From assembly GCA_016283195.1 (NCBI GenBank), contig JAEEML010000167.1, positions 1-64,000 on the forward strand: a stretch of DNA of 64,000 nt. Reading direction: 5' to 3'. Below, in pieces: positions 1 through 7,490 of the stretch. Numbering within the stretch: the stretch's first letter is position 1; each line of letters begins with the position of its first letter. The notes beneath the pieces were generated by a model. That model searched no databases, was not told where the DNA came from, and saw nothing but the letters and a program-made list of their open reading frames with translations. The DNA is from Deltaproteobacteria bacterium (GTDB taxonomy: Bacteria > JAEEML01). A program made the translations under genes and the position numbers.

Positions 1-573
1 AAAAGCATAAAAATCCCGGGTGATATCGCTATTTTTATCGTAATCATAGCTGCACTGTTCAAAAATATCAGTAATTTTTTGATAGGCCCGCCGCTCACTG
101 GCCCGGATCTCGCGGATCCGTTCCAGCAATTCATCAAAATAATCCCGCCCGAATGAGCGACCGTTTTTAAGAAGCTCATCGTTTAGAACAAAGCCCTTGG
201 TAATGTACTCCTTTAAGGTGCGCGTCGCCCATTGGCGAAAACGGGTGGCTTTTTTGGAATTCACCCGGTAGCCAACGGCAATAATGGCGTCAAGACTATA
301 AAAATCAAGCAGGCGTTTAACGGTTCGCGAGCCCTCTTGTTGAACTTGTTCCATTTTGGAACAAGTTGTCTCCTTCTCCAGCTCACCTTCCTCAAATATA
401 TTACTAAGATGCCGGGTAATTGCCTGCGGATTAACAGCAAACAGTTCTGCCATAGCCCGCTGCGTTAGCCAGAAGGTCTCATCTTTAAAAAAAACGGAAA
501 TACTTACATTCGCTTCATCTGTTTGATACAGGATTATTTCGTGTTGAGTAATTTTAGCTTTGGTTTCTCTCAT
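1..573 (-). CDS. RhuM-family protein, 3' end cut by the window edge
   Basis: Read on the minus strand from an ATG at 573, the frame stays open to base 1 (191 codons), so the C-terminus is outside the window. The product starts MRETKAKITQH and contains the RhuM hallmarks FWLTQRAMAELF, a helix-turn-helix-like stretch followed by TRHLSNIFEEGEL, then RVNSKKATRFRQWATRTLKEY. RhuM proteins were named after a Salmonella pathogenicity-island gene. They are widespread on genomic islands, often inside or beside restriction-modification loci, and their biochemical role is not established. Here it sits in the same orientation as, and downstream of, a type IIG RM gene, which fits that habit. Family assignment is firm; function is unknown. 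Confidence 0.85.
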   Translation of the reverse strand, partial: MRETKAKITQHEIILYQTDEANVSISVFFKDETFWLTQRAMAELFAVNPQAITRHLSNIFEEGELEKETTCSKMEQVQQEGSRTVKRLLDFYSLDAIIAVGYRVNSKKATRFRQWATRTLKEYITKGFVLNDELLKNGRSFGRDYFDELLERIREIRASERRAYQKITDIFEQCSYDYDKNSDITRDFYAF

Positions 574-925
574 AAGAGCTCCTTCGGCGGCGCAGTATAG
601 CAGAGAGCGGCGGGGCGGGGAAGGGCTATTTGCTGGCTGGTGGCCTGGTCTAATTGCTCTCTCACGGGGCGATGCAGGAAAAATAGACTTTTGGTTAGCA
701 TGCGGCGCTGCCCGTTTTTATGCGACACTAGTTCTTGACTTTACTCTTTTTTTCTTTTTCGGGGAAAACCTCCGCTACTTTAGTTATCCATCACCTCACA
801 AAATATATGTAAATTCAATTATATATGCCCCTCTCCATTTTTACAAATAGAGAGGGGCCCCATGTGAAAAACAGGCTCTAATGGCAGTGGTGCGGTGGGG
901 CGGCTGCCCGGCCTGGGCTTGGTGG
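574..925. other. Gene-free stretch between rhuM and the RM remnant
   Basis: No credible gene was found. Two small plus-strand open frames (560-850 and 895-1113) have no ribosome-binding site, low-complexity products and no family resemblance. The stretch contains a G-rich segment after the rhuM start, an AT-rich segment around 780-826 and one copy of the dispersed hairpin repeat (827-858). The rhuM promoter should lie in its first 150 bases, but no clear -35/-10 pair stands out. Confidence 0.6.
827..858. repeat. Dispersed hairpin repeat, solo copy
   Basis: A near-perfect inverted repeat with arms GCCCCTCTC and GAGAGGGGC around an AT-rich loop. The same sequence recurs at 1045-1072, at 5163-5192 and, with slightly different arms, at 6331-6362, always outside intact genes. 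It is part of the repeat family that flanks the RM gene. It could also act as a bidirectional transcription stop, since the stem is GC-rich and the loop T-rich. Confidence 0.8.
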
Positions 926-1000
926 CTATTTGCCTTCGATGGTGGCGACCTCTTCGGGGGTTAGGGCGTAGAGTTGATAGAGCAGGGCATTTATTTGCCA
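926..1000 (-). pseudogene. Remnant of a second type IIG RM gene (last 25 codons)
   Basis: On the minus strand this stretch reads INALLYQLYALTPEEVATIEGK followed by TAG. It closely matches the C-terminal end of the intact RM protein encoded at 1129-4800 (DRLVYALYGLTEEEIATIEGK). The DNA is also similar to 1129-1200, but not identical. The similarity stops exactly where the repeat element (1005-1074) begins, so an older or paralogous RM gene end appears to have been cut off by, or replaced with, the repeat-flanked cassette. There is no start codon and no upstream coding sequence. Confidence 0.8.
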
Positions 1001-1004
1001 GGGG

Positions 1005-1074
1005 CCCTCACCCCGACAAGTACCGAAAATTATTAGCATCTCGCCCCTCTCCATTTTTACAAATAGAGAGGGCT
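1005..1074 (-). repeat. Left inverted copy of the RM-flanking repeat
   Basis: This 70-base element is, in reverse complement, nearly the same as 5161-5231. It contains a 51-base core (1005-1055) and a hairpin (1045-1072). The left and right copies are in opposite orientation with the RM gene between them, the arrangement expected of terminal inverted repeats. No transposase is encoded between them and no target-site duplication is evident, so mobility would need a helper in trans or homologous recombination. Confidence 0.75.
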
Positions 1075-1128
1075 CATCTATGTGAATTTATATGTGTTTC
1101 TAAAGTATCATGAGCTCTGGCGGGGTGG

Positions 1129-4100
1129 TTATTTGCCTTCGATGGTGGCGATCTCCTCCTCTGTCAGCCCGTAGAGCGCATAAACCAGCCGGTCTATCTC
1201 CTGCTCAAGTGCGGAGGTGTCAGCTTTGGGGTCGGCTTTCTTGGCGGCGAGAATTTGGTCAACAATGTTGATGATATTTTTTTCTGTGATTTCTGGAACA
1301 ACTTTGGGAAGAGGAATGGCAAGCAATGGTTCTTTGTCAACTTGATAGTTTTTTCCTTGCATTTTCCCTTTGTTTTTCAGCCAGAAAGCAACAAGTTTTG
1401 AGTTGAGAAGTCCTGTAAGAAATTTCATATTCCAGCGTGATGTCTGAATGACATTCACTGCCATCATAACGTAAGTTGCAGATTCACAATAAACAAATGT
1501 TGGTACAATACATTTTCTAACCGATAATATTTTTGCCCCATTTTTAAAGAATTTTTCATCACGAGCCCAATGCAAATGATAATATTCGATTCTTCCAATT
1601 CGATTTTCTCGCCGTTGCTCCATTATTTCTTTATATTTCATTAAGTGATTTTTGAGATTCGGAGCATCGTCTTTCCAATTTGATTTTGTTATATAGAGAA
1701 TACATTTATCATTATGTTCATTGAGAAAATAACGTTCCATTTGATAAGGCTCGTATAGCGGTTTTATATATTTTTTTTCGGCAGAATCTAGGTTAATAAA
1801 TTTGTTCTCATCTACAATAAATACGCCTTCACCAATTTCTGCAGACGAATTTCTTAAAAGTTTGATATTGCGAGAATTTACGACATCAGGATTTGGTACA
1901 ATTCCTTGTGCAACTTCATCTTCAGTAAGATATATTTTGTCATTCGCTATTTTGTCAAAAATAGATTCGTTATCACTAAATGTTAGAAGTTTTTCCTGAA
2001 AGTTTCCTCGTATTATTTCTGGATTCGAATATTTTGTTTTTGGGGCACTTCGCTTTTCAAGCAGTGCAAACATATCTTCTTTTACTGAATCAGCTAGTAA
2101 TACTCTATGATCAAAGAAGTATCCATCCTCTTTATTGTTGCGCTCAAAAAGCATTATCATTGTTTGGATGTCAGCGTTTTCAAAAATCATATAGGTATTA
2201 AAATCGACCAGTTGCTTGATTTTTGTATCCTCAATAACCTTTATACGCATAAGTTTTGCACCAGCGCTTGTTGTCCAATTATTTTGAGCTATGAAGCAAA
2301 GCAAACCATTTTTGTGGGTTAAATCTATTCCTTGACAGGCAAAACCGTACCATAAATCCATTTTGCCAATATAGTATGGACTTAATTCTCTAAAACCATT
2401 AAAAGCGGACCTGTTTGCATATTCTTTAATATATGGAGGATTTCCAATCACTACATCAAATCCCAGAAATTTACCATTATTATCCAAAAGTTCCGGAAAC
2501 TCGATCATCCACTCAAATGAGTTTTTATAAATATCATCGGTAAAAACGCGTTTGTTATGCTCTTCGTCAAAGAGGTCAAGCTGTGCTGTTTGGTGAATTT
2601 CACCTTTTAAGCGCTCAATTTGTTTGTTGACTTCTTTTTTATTCTCTTTGTTGTTCTCATTCTTGTATTTTTTAACTGCCGCCTTGTAATCTTTAATAAT
2701 ATCAGCTGTTTTTTGCGGATTGCCTTTTTGCAAAATCGAGTTTCCAACTTCCACGCTATATTTGCTTATAAGGCTGTTGCCGCATTTAATATTTATATCA
2801 ATATTCGGTAATGTTTCCAGCTCCTTATAGCTGCTTTCTTTGGTGTAATAGGCGTTTTTTAGTAGCTCAATCCAGAGGCGCAAGCGGCAGATATAAACAC
2901 TGTTGGGGTTTATATCCACGCCAAAGAGGCAGTTTTCAATGATAGTTAGCTTTTCTTTAAAGATAGTCTCTTGGAAGCGCTGTAATGTGCTGTTTGGCTT
3001 CCCATCGCTTTCGATGCGATAAGTTATTTGTTGGTTTTTTTCATCGAGCATTATGAGTTCATCGCCGTCGATTTCTATTTTCAGCTCTCTCTTGGAAATG
3101 AAATTTCCTGCGCTATCGCAGAGCAGGCCAAGGTAGGATTTTAAATAGAGCATTCTATTTAAAACAGAGACTAAAAAGTGGCCGGAACCAACAGCCGGGT
3201 CACAGATTTTCAGCGAATTGAAAACGCTATTTGCCGCTTCAAGAGCCTCTTTTAAATCTGTGGCACCATCACCATCTAAGTGCCGATTGAGTCTTACTCG
3301 CAACTCTTCAATATCTTTAGCTTTCCACTTGTATTGCTCATTGAATTTGCTAACTACCGCCCGATCAATCGCCTCTTTGGCCATATAAGAAGTTATAAAG
3401 CCGGGAGTGAAGAAAGATCCATCTTTATAGCCGTTTATGCGCTCAAAAATGAGACCCATGACCGAGGCATTAATGAGCGTTTTGTTATCGCTGGCGATAT
3501 CCTCTTTCTTCTCGCTGGCAAAGTTGTAGGCATCCAAAAAAGCCATGATGTAATCTAAAAGCTTTATTTGTGGCGGAACATTTTCAGCGTTATTCTTCCG
3601 CAAAACGCTTTTTTGATAGAGAGTTATATCTTCGTTGCAAATGCTTTGGATGCTTACGTGGTATTTTAGCTCTTCCTGTGATTTTTCAAAAAGCGAGCTA
3701 TTGAGATACGGCACATTCTCATAACCGGCGTCACGATTCTCTTTTTGCCCTAAAACTTTAAAGAAAAGGTCGTTTAGTTTTCTAAAACTATCAACACTTT
3801 TACTGGTAAAAAACTGGTAGTTTTTATCGTGATTATGGTAAGTTAGCTGTTGTGCTTCTACCAATTTTATGAATAGTAGGCGGTTGACCCAAGTTAGTAC
3901 CAGGCTAAGCGCAACCTCTTCTCGCTTTTGCTCGTCTCTCAGTTCTTCAAAATCGTCCAGAGCCGAAAGCGCCTGCTTCCATAGCGAATTTTCCAGCTCA
4001 TAGTTGAATTTGATGAGCTTTTTTTGCCCGTCTTTTACTTGCTTTAGGCCCATTATGTAGAGGAGCTCGGCGTAAAAATCCTCATCCAGGCTGTTGTTAT

Positions 4101-4800
4101 CATTCTTAAATGGTTTATCGAGAAGTGTTTCCGGCGAAAAATAGTGATATAGTGCTATGAGGTCGTTTTGATTCTCTGGCCCGTAACTATTGTAAATATC
4201 CTTTAGATTACAGTAAGTAAAGCTGAGTTGCTCCTTTATGCGTTCTATAAAAGGCGGAGCTATTTTTTTATAAAAATAATCGCTTGTTTGGTCGGTAGTT
4301 CGGCCGCAATTAAAATCTTCAAAGTCTTTCCTGAATTCCTTGTCCTCTTTGATGAATCTTAGAATTTCTGTTGCATCAAAGATAAACCATTCTTCCCAGT
4401 TAGAAATAATGAGCTGCTTAATGCGATCCTGCTGTTTGTTAAAATACTGCTGGCAAAAATAGAGTAGTATTTCACAGAGAGCTTTTTTATTAAGCTCTTC
4501 TTTGGTGACCATTTCATTGGTGTTGCGAACTGTCTTAAACTCAAATAAAATACGCTGCTTATCATCTTGTGCGATGTACAAATCCATGCGTTCTTTATTT
4601 AACTGAAAAAGGTGATCTTGGTAGAGAGTTTCAAAGAGTTTTTGTCCCAGGTTTTTTATCTGTTCTTCGTTATCACTTTTCTCGTCATATTGATTCCAGA
4701 CCTGTCTAAATGTCTGTTCAAATTTATCCCATTTTTCTTTTGGAATTGCTTGGTTGCTGAAGGCAATATTGCGCTTTTGCTGGTAGCTATATTCCTTCAT
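1129..4800 (-). CDS. Type IIG restriction-modification enzyme (Eco57I-like)
   Basis: A single 1223-residue chain that should both cut DNA and methylate adenine. The first part carries a PD-(D/E)XK-like nuclease signature (RMDLYI, then LFEFK near residue 88). A helical spacer follows, then the N6-adenine methyltransferase: GSFFTPGF near 462, motif I DPAVGSGHF near 535 and motif IV NPPY near 788. A C-terminal target-recognition region ends the protein. The order nuclease, methylase, recognition domain is typical of type IIG enzymes, which need no partner subunits. The ATG at 4800 is preferred over the GTG one codon earlier because GAGG lies seven bases upstream of it. A TTGC repeat tract lies about 110 bases upstream, and inverted repeats flank the unit. 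The recognition sequence cannot be predicted. Confidence 0.9.
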   Translation of the reverse strand: MKEYSYQQKRNIAFSNQAIPKEKWDKFEQTFRQVWNQYDEKSDNEEQIKNLGQKLFETLYQDHLFQLNKERMDLYIAQDDKQRILFEFKTVRNTNEMVTKEELNKKALCEILLYFCQQYFNKQQDRIKQLIISNWEEWFIFDATEILRFIKEDKEFRKDFEDFNCGRTTDQTSDYFYKKIAPPFIERIKEQLSFTYCNLKDIYNSYGPENQNDLIALYHYFSPETLLDKPFKNDNNSLDEDFYAELLYIMGLKQVKDGQKKLIKFNYELENSLWKQALSALDDFEELRDEQKREEVALSLVLTWVNRLLFIKLVEAQQLTYHNHDKNYQFFTSKSVDSFRKLNDLFFKVLGQKENRDAGYENVPYLNSSLFEKSQEELKYHVSIQSICNEDITLYQKSVLRKNNAENVPPQIKLLDYIMAFLDAYNFASEKKEDIASDNKTLINASVMGLIFERINGYKDGSFFTPGFITSYMAKEAIDRAVVSKFNEQYKWKAKDIEELRVRLNRHLDGDGATDLKEALEAANSVFNSLKICDPAVGSGHFLVSVLNRMLYLKSYLGLLCDSAGNFISKRELKIEIDGDELIMLDEKNQQITYRIESDGKPNSTLQRFQETIFKEKLTIIENCLFGVDINPNSVYICRLRLWIELLKNAYYTKESSYKELETLPNIDINIKCGNSLISKYSVEVGNSILQKGNPQKTADIIKDYKAAVKKYKNENNKENKKEVNKQIERLKGEIHQTAQLDLFDEEHNKRVFTDDIYKNSFEWMIEFPELLDNNGKFLGFDVVIGNPPYIKEYANRSAFNGFRELSPYYIGKMDLWYGFACQGIDLTHKNGLLCFIAQNNWTTSAGAKLMRIKVIEDTKIKQLVDFNTYMIFENADIQTMIMLFERNNKEDGYFFDHRVLLADSVKEDMFALLEKRSAPKTKYSNPEIIRGNFQEKLLTFSDNESIFDKIANDKIYLTEDEVAQGIVPNPDVVNSRNIKLLRNSSAEIGEGVFIVDENKFINLDSAEKKYIKPLYEPYQMERYFLNEHNDKCILYITKSNWKDDAPNLKNHLMKYKEIMEQRRENRIGRIEYYHLHWARDEKFFKNGAKILSVRKCIVPTFVYCESATYVMMAVNVIQTSRWNMKFLTGLLNSKLVAFWLKNKGKMQGKNYQVDKEPLLAIPLPKVVPEITEKNIINIVDQILAAKKADPKADTSALEQEIDRLVYALYGLTEEEIATIEGK

Positions 4801-4911
4801 CACGCCACCTCGCTCGCGCTAGCAGCGCAATTTTTAAGCTCAAATTTTCTGGAATAATTGCTTAAATTTCTTGAAAAAAACTCTTGACTTACAGAATTTG
4901 GCTTTTCATAA

Positions 4912-4982
<71 letters not shown>

Positions 4983-5160
4983 GGGTGAACAGATTCATTG
5001 ATTTAGCTCCATCTAACAAAATTAATGTTGCCAGCTAACCCATCGCGGACCAGCCATGCCAAACTGAGCCGGAACCCTAGCAGGTTTTTTGCCACTTTGG
5101 AATTACTTTTTTGTAATAACTAGCTGGTATCACGCCATGTAAAAAAATGCCTTCCAGAGG

Positions 5161-5231
5161 AGCCCCTCTCTATTTGTAAAAATGGAGAGGGGCAAGAAGC
5201 TAATAAAATCCACTACTTGTCGGGGTGAGGG
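5161..5231 (+). repeat. Right inverted copy of the RM-flanking repeat
   Basis: Near-identical in reverse complement to 1005-1074. It begins with the hairpin arm AGCCCCTCTC and continues through the 51-base core to GTGAGGG. Together the two copies bracket about 4.2 kb that holds the RM gene and its TTGC tract. Confidence 0.75.
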
Positions 5232-5343
5232 AAGGAAAAAATGGAGAGGGGCAAGAAGCTAATAAAATCCACTACTTGTCGGGGTGAGGGAAAATGGAGA
5301 GGGGCGAGATGCTAATAAAATCCAGTACTTGTCGTGGTGAGGG
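5181..5343 (+). repeat. Three tandem copies of the 51-base repeat core
   Basis: Units at 5181-5231, 5240-5290 and 5293-5343 each run from AATGGAGAGGGG to GTGAGGG. The first two are identical. The third differs at a few positions, and some of those changes (GAGATGCTAATAA, GTACTTGTCG) are shared with the left-hand copy at 1005-1055. Spacers of 8 and 2 bases separate the units. The unit has no start codon or coding potential. Confidence 0.85.
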
Positions 5344-5411
5344 CGGTAAAAATAGCGGCGAGAAGCTTGCGGAGATAGATGTTAATGCTGAAACTATTAA
5401 TGTTTTGGCAC

Positions 5412-6029
5412 TTATTCTTTGCTGAGATTACCGAATTTGAAGGTGAAGCCAAGAGTGACACCCGGATAGCCAATATCAAAATTCATGCCGACATATTTTG
5501 AAAAGTTCCAGTAAGCGCCAACGCTTATATCAAAAGAAAAGACCACACCACCAATATACGGAAGAATACCAACGCCAAAAAGAGAGCGGATGTAAAGAGT
5601 GCATTTATCCGTGGGATAAAAGGAGTAACGAAAACCGATTAAAGCATCTACCATGTAAGGATTATCAAGGACCCCTCCAAAAGCCTGATAGGGCATATTG
5701 AAATTGGCATAGGAGGCGATTTCCAGATCAAAACTGTCATTTAAGGGGGAAAAGCCCTTGGGTACAATCGGGATACCGAAGCGCAAACCGGTATATAGCG
5801 TTCCACCGTAGGTTATACCACCAATGATGTCCAAATTTAAAGGCCGGCGCTGCTTGGCACTATTCTTTAAAAATAAGTTGCTGTCAGAAGCAGCAGCCGT
5901 GTTCTCGGCGCCGGAACTGCTTTCGGTGCTAACGTTGGCATCAGCGGCAACGTCGTCTTCTTCTGCATGAAGTGGGGCCGCGGAAATCATTGTGGCGGCA
6001 AACAACATCGTCATCAGGTACTTTCTCAT
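5412..6029 (-). CDS. Secreted beta-barrel-like outer-membrane protein
   Basis: A 205-residue protein with a clear signal peptide (MRKYLMTMLFAATMISAAPLHA, cleavage near residue 22) and an acidic, Ser/Ala-rich stretch to about residue 60. The rest is built from alternating hydrophobic and polar residues and Gly/aromatic-rich strands (GGITYGGTLYTGLRFG, DIGYPGVTLGFTFKFG), as in small outer-membrane barrels. It does not end in the usual aromatic residue. The start is well supported by AGGAG six bases before the ATG. A perfect palindrome (6044-6056) just upstream suggests regulation. No named family was recognised. Confidence 0.75.
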   Translation of the reverse strand: MRKYLMTMLFAATMISAAPLHAEEDDVAADANVSTESSSGAENTAAASDSNLFLKNSAKQRRPLNLDIIGGITYGGTLYTGLRFGIPIVPKGFSPLNDSFDLEIASYANFNMPYQAFGGVLDNPYMVDALIGFRYSFYPTDKCTLYIRSLFGVGILPYIGGVVFSFDISVGAYWNFSKYVGMNFDIGYPGVTLGFTFKFGNLSKE

Positions 6030-6043
6030 TTAATTTCTCCTTA

Positions 6044-6056
6044 GTGTATAATACAC
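6044..6056. promoter_or_regulatory. Perfect palindrome, candidate operator or -10 region
   Basis: GTGTATAATACAC is a perfect inverted repeat (six-base arms, one central base) about 15 bases before the start codon of the outer-membrane protein gene. It overlaps TATA-like sequence that could be a -10 box. A repressor bound here would block transcription. The binding factor is unknown. Confidence 0.4.
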
Positions 6057-6330
6057 CTCTATTGGTGCAAAATTATTAGAAAATTTTGAATTTATGGATT
6101 GTTTAAAACTTGAATATGTGCTAAGATCAAATAAAGCAACTGAACTGAACTTCATGCACCTACCCTTAAAAGACAAACAAAAACAAAGGAAGGGTAGCAC
6201 GTCTATATATAGATGTCAAGGAGAAAATATGGCGGCTGCGAGAATGGCTTAACTGCGCCACTATCTTGCTTAATATTACCAATAATAGTAAATCATAATT
6301 TGCAAAATATCCATATATATTCAATATGTT

Positions 6331-6374
6331 CCCCCTCTCTATTTACAAAAATGGAGAGGGGGCTAGGGGGTGAG
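6331..6374. repeat. Shortened copy of the hairpin repeat
   Basis: Starts with CCCCCTCTC, forms the same hairpin as the other copies, then runs straight to GGGGGTGAGG. The roughly 30-base middle of the 51-base core is missing, so this looks like an internal deletion derivative. It ends two bases before the FISUMP pseudogene stop codon and may serve as its terminator. Confidence 0.65.
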
Positions 6375-6376
6375 GT

Positions 6377-6973
6377 TTAGTCCCTGACGCAACGCACGAA
6401 TAAGGCGCAATCCTTGCCGCAGTAGCAGTTTGCGTACGCATAGTCATTGTCTAAGCACAGGGCGTATGTATCGGAGCTACTGTACTCCGTGGACGACCAG
6501 AAGTAGGCGTCGTAACCTAAATTTTGGTAATTGTCGCCGTAGTAGCCGCCAGCGGGTAGGGCGCCAAAGCCAAAATCATCACCGCCTTGATAGGGGTAAT
6601 TAATCCAAGCTGGGCTATTTGCTATGAGAGCTAGAAATGTTGATTCACTTCTTTTAAAAAATCCAGCTATTTTCAGCAATTCTTCAAAATCTTCTTTGCT
6701 CGGTAAACGCCAGTTACTTGGACAGGCTGTTTGCGCCGCATCCCATGTATATGAATAGCCATATTCATCATCATATTCACTGTTACCATCGGCAGAAAAG
6801 TAATCAGTTCCCTTAGTGCCATTGGCATAGCGTAGATTTTCTGCCAGCCACTCTTTATTACCGATTTTTATAGTCTTATAAGTGACATTTATGCCACCGC
6901 GATTATCAGTGAGTGAACCAAAGGATTGTTTTATAAAACTGCAATTACTATTTAGCCAGTCTACATCATAAAT
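6377..6973 (-). pseudogene. FISUMP-domain gene fragment
   Basis: The minus-strand frame is open for 199 codons and matches the Fibrobacter succinogenes major paralogous (FISUMP) domain: TYKTIKIGNKEWLAENLRYA, then GYSYTWDAA, ACPSNWRLPS, FWSSTEYSS and the terminal VRCVRD. There is no ATG, GTG or TTG before the middle of the domain. The frame is closed upstream by a TGA at 6974-6976, set in a sequence (SGSPV-stop-IYDVDW) that continues in the same frame, so TGG to TGA is the likely lesion. Other genes here end in TGA, so recoding is unlikely. FISUMP proteins are usually secreted or lipid-anchored; the function of the domain is unknown. Confidence 0.8.
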
Positions 6974-7107
6974 TCAGACAGGTGAACCACTTGTACGCTG
7001 ATTTCAGATTTGATTTTCACTGCAGATAGCTACTGTAGTGAAAGGTGAAACGGGAAACGGGATCTTTGGGTTCGGCCCTTAAAGCAAGCGATTTTATGTG
7101 CTGATGG

Positions 7108-7328
7108 TTAGTCTCTTACGCAACGTACCGAAAACCAGCCACTTTTGTGGTTAGGATCGGCGGGGTCGCAATTGCGAAAGTAACCAAGGTCGGGATAGTA
7201 AACGTGCTCTAATTCCAAGGTATAGTACCACTCGAGACTATCTTCTTTCTCGAACTTGGTAGAAGACCAGAAAATGGCATAAAATCCGAAACTGTCAGAA
7301 CTATAATTGTCGAAGCGTTTGTTTTTTT
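7108..7328 (-). pseudogene. Second FISUMP-domain fragment (C-terminal end only)
   Basis: Reads FYAIFWSSTKFEKED through GWFSVRCVRD and TAA, which is the last part of a FISUMP domain. It is diverged from the first fragment, so this is a paralogue and not a recent copy. Upstream the frame meets a stop within a run of seven A residues (7322-7328 as T on the plus strand). A one-base slip there would extend the frame only slightly before further stops, and no recognisable domain start follows. The gene is therefore truncated, with the ClC gene beginning 160 bases away on the other strand. Confidence 0.75.
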
Positions 7329-7490
7329 AAGCCTGTGCCGGGGAATGGTATGCCCTAATCGGCTCGGAAAAGCCAAAAATAATGCTTGCCAAATTGCGCG
7401 AAATTGTGCTAAAAGGCGCCGCAGTTTGCGTCCTTCCTTTGTGAAGGTTTTTGGCCCACCGATAGGCCCCGCTAAAGTTTAGTTTTTATT

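Larger units (their letters stand above)
6030..6376. other. Gene-free stretch upstream of the outer-membrane protein gene
   Basis: Contains the palindrome at 6044-6056, an AT-rich segment, a hairpin repeat copy (6331-6374) and a curious plus-strand spot at 6218-6252. There a perfect AAGGAG sits five bases before an ATG that opens only seven codons (MAAARMA) before TAA. The last could be a leader peptide or the debris of a lost gene start. No larger gene is present. Confidence 0.55.

Noticed and set aside
560-1113. Two plus-strand open frames upstream of the RM gene
   Set aside because: No ribosome-binding site, low-complexity products, and the second overlaps the RM remnant on the opposite strand and the repeat element.
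5181-5343. Tandem 51-base units as a possible CRISPR array
   Set aside because: Spacers are only 8 and 2 bases, the units are internally hairpin-forming and occur elsewhere as dispersed copies, and no cas gene is present.
6974-6976. TGA in the FISUMP frame as recoded selenocysteine or tryptophan
   Set aside because: Several intact genes end with TGA, there is no start codon for the frame, and a second decayed copy lies next to it. A nonsense mutation is simpler.
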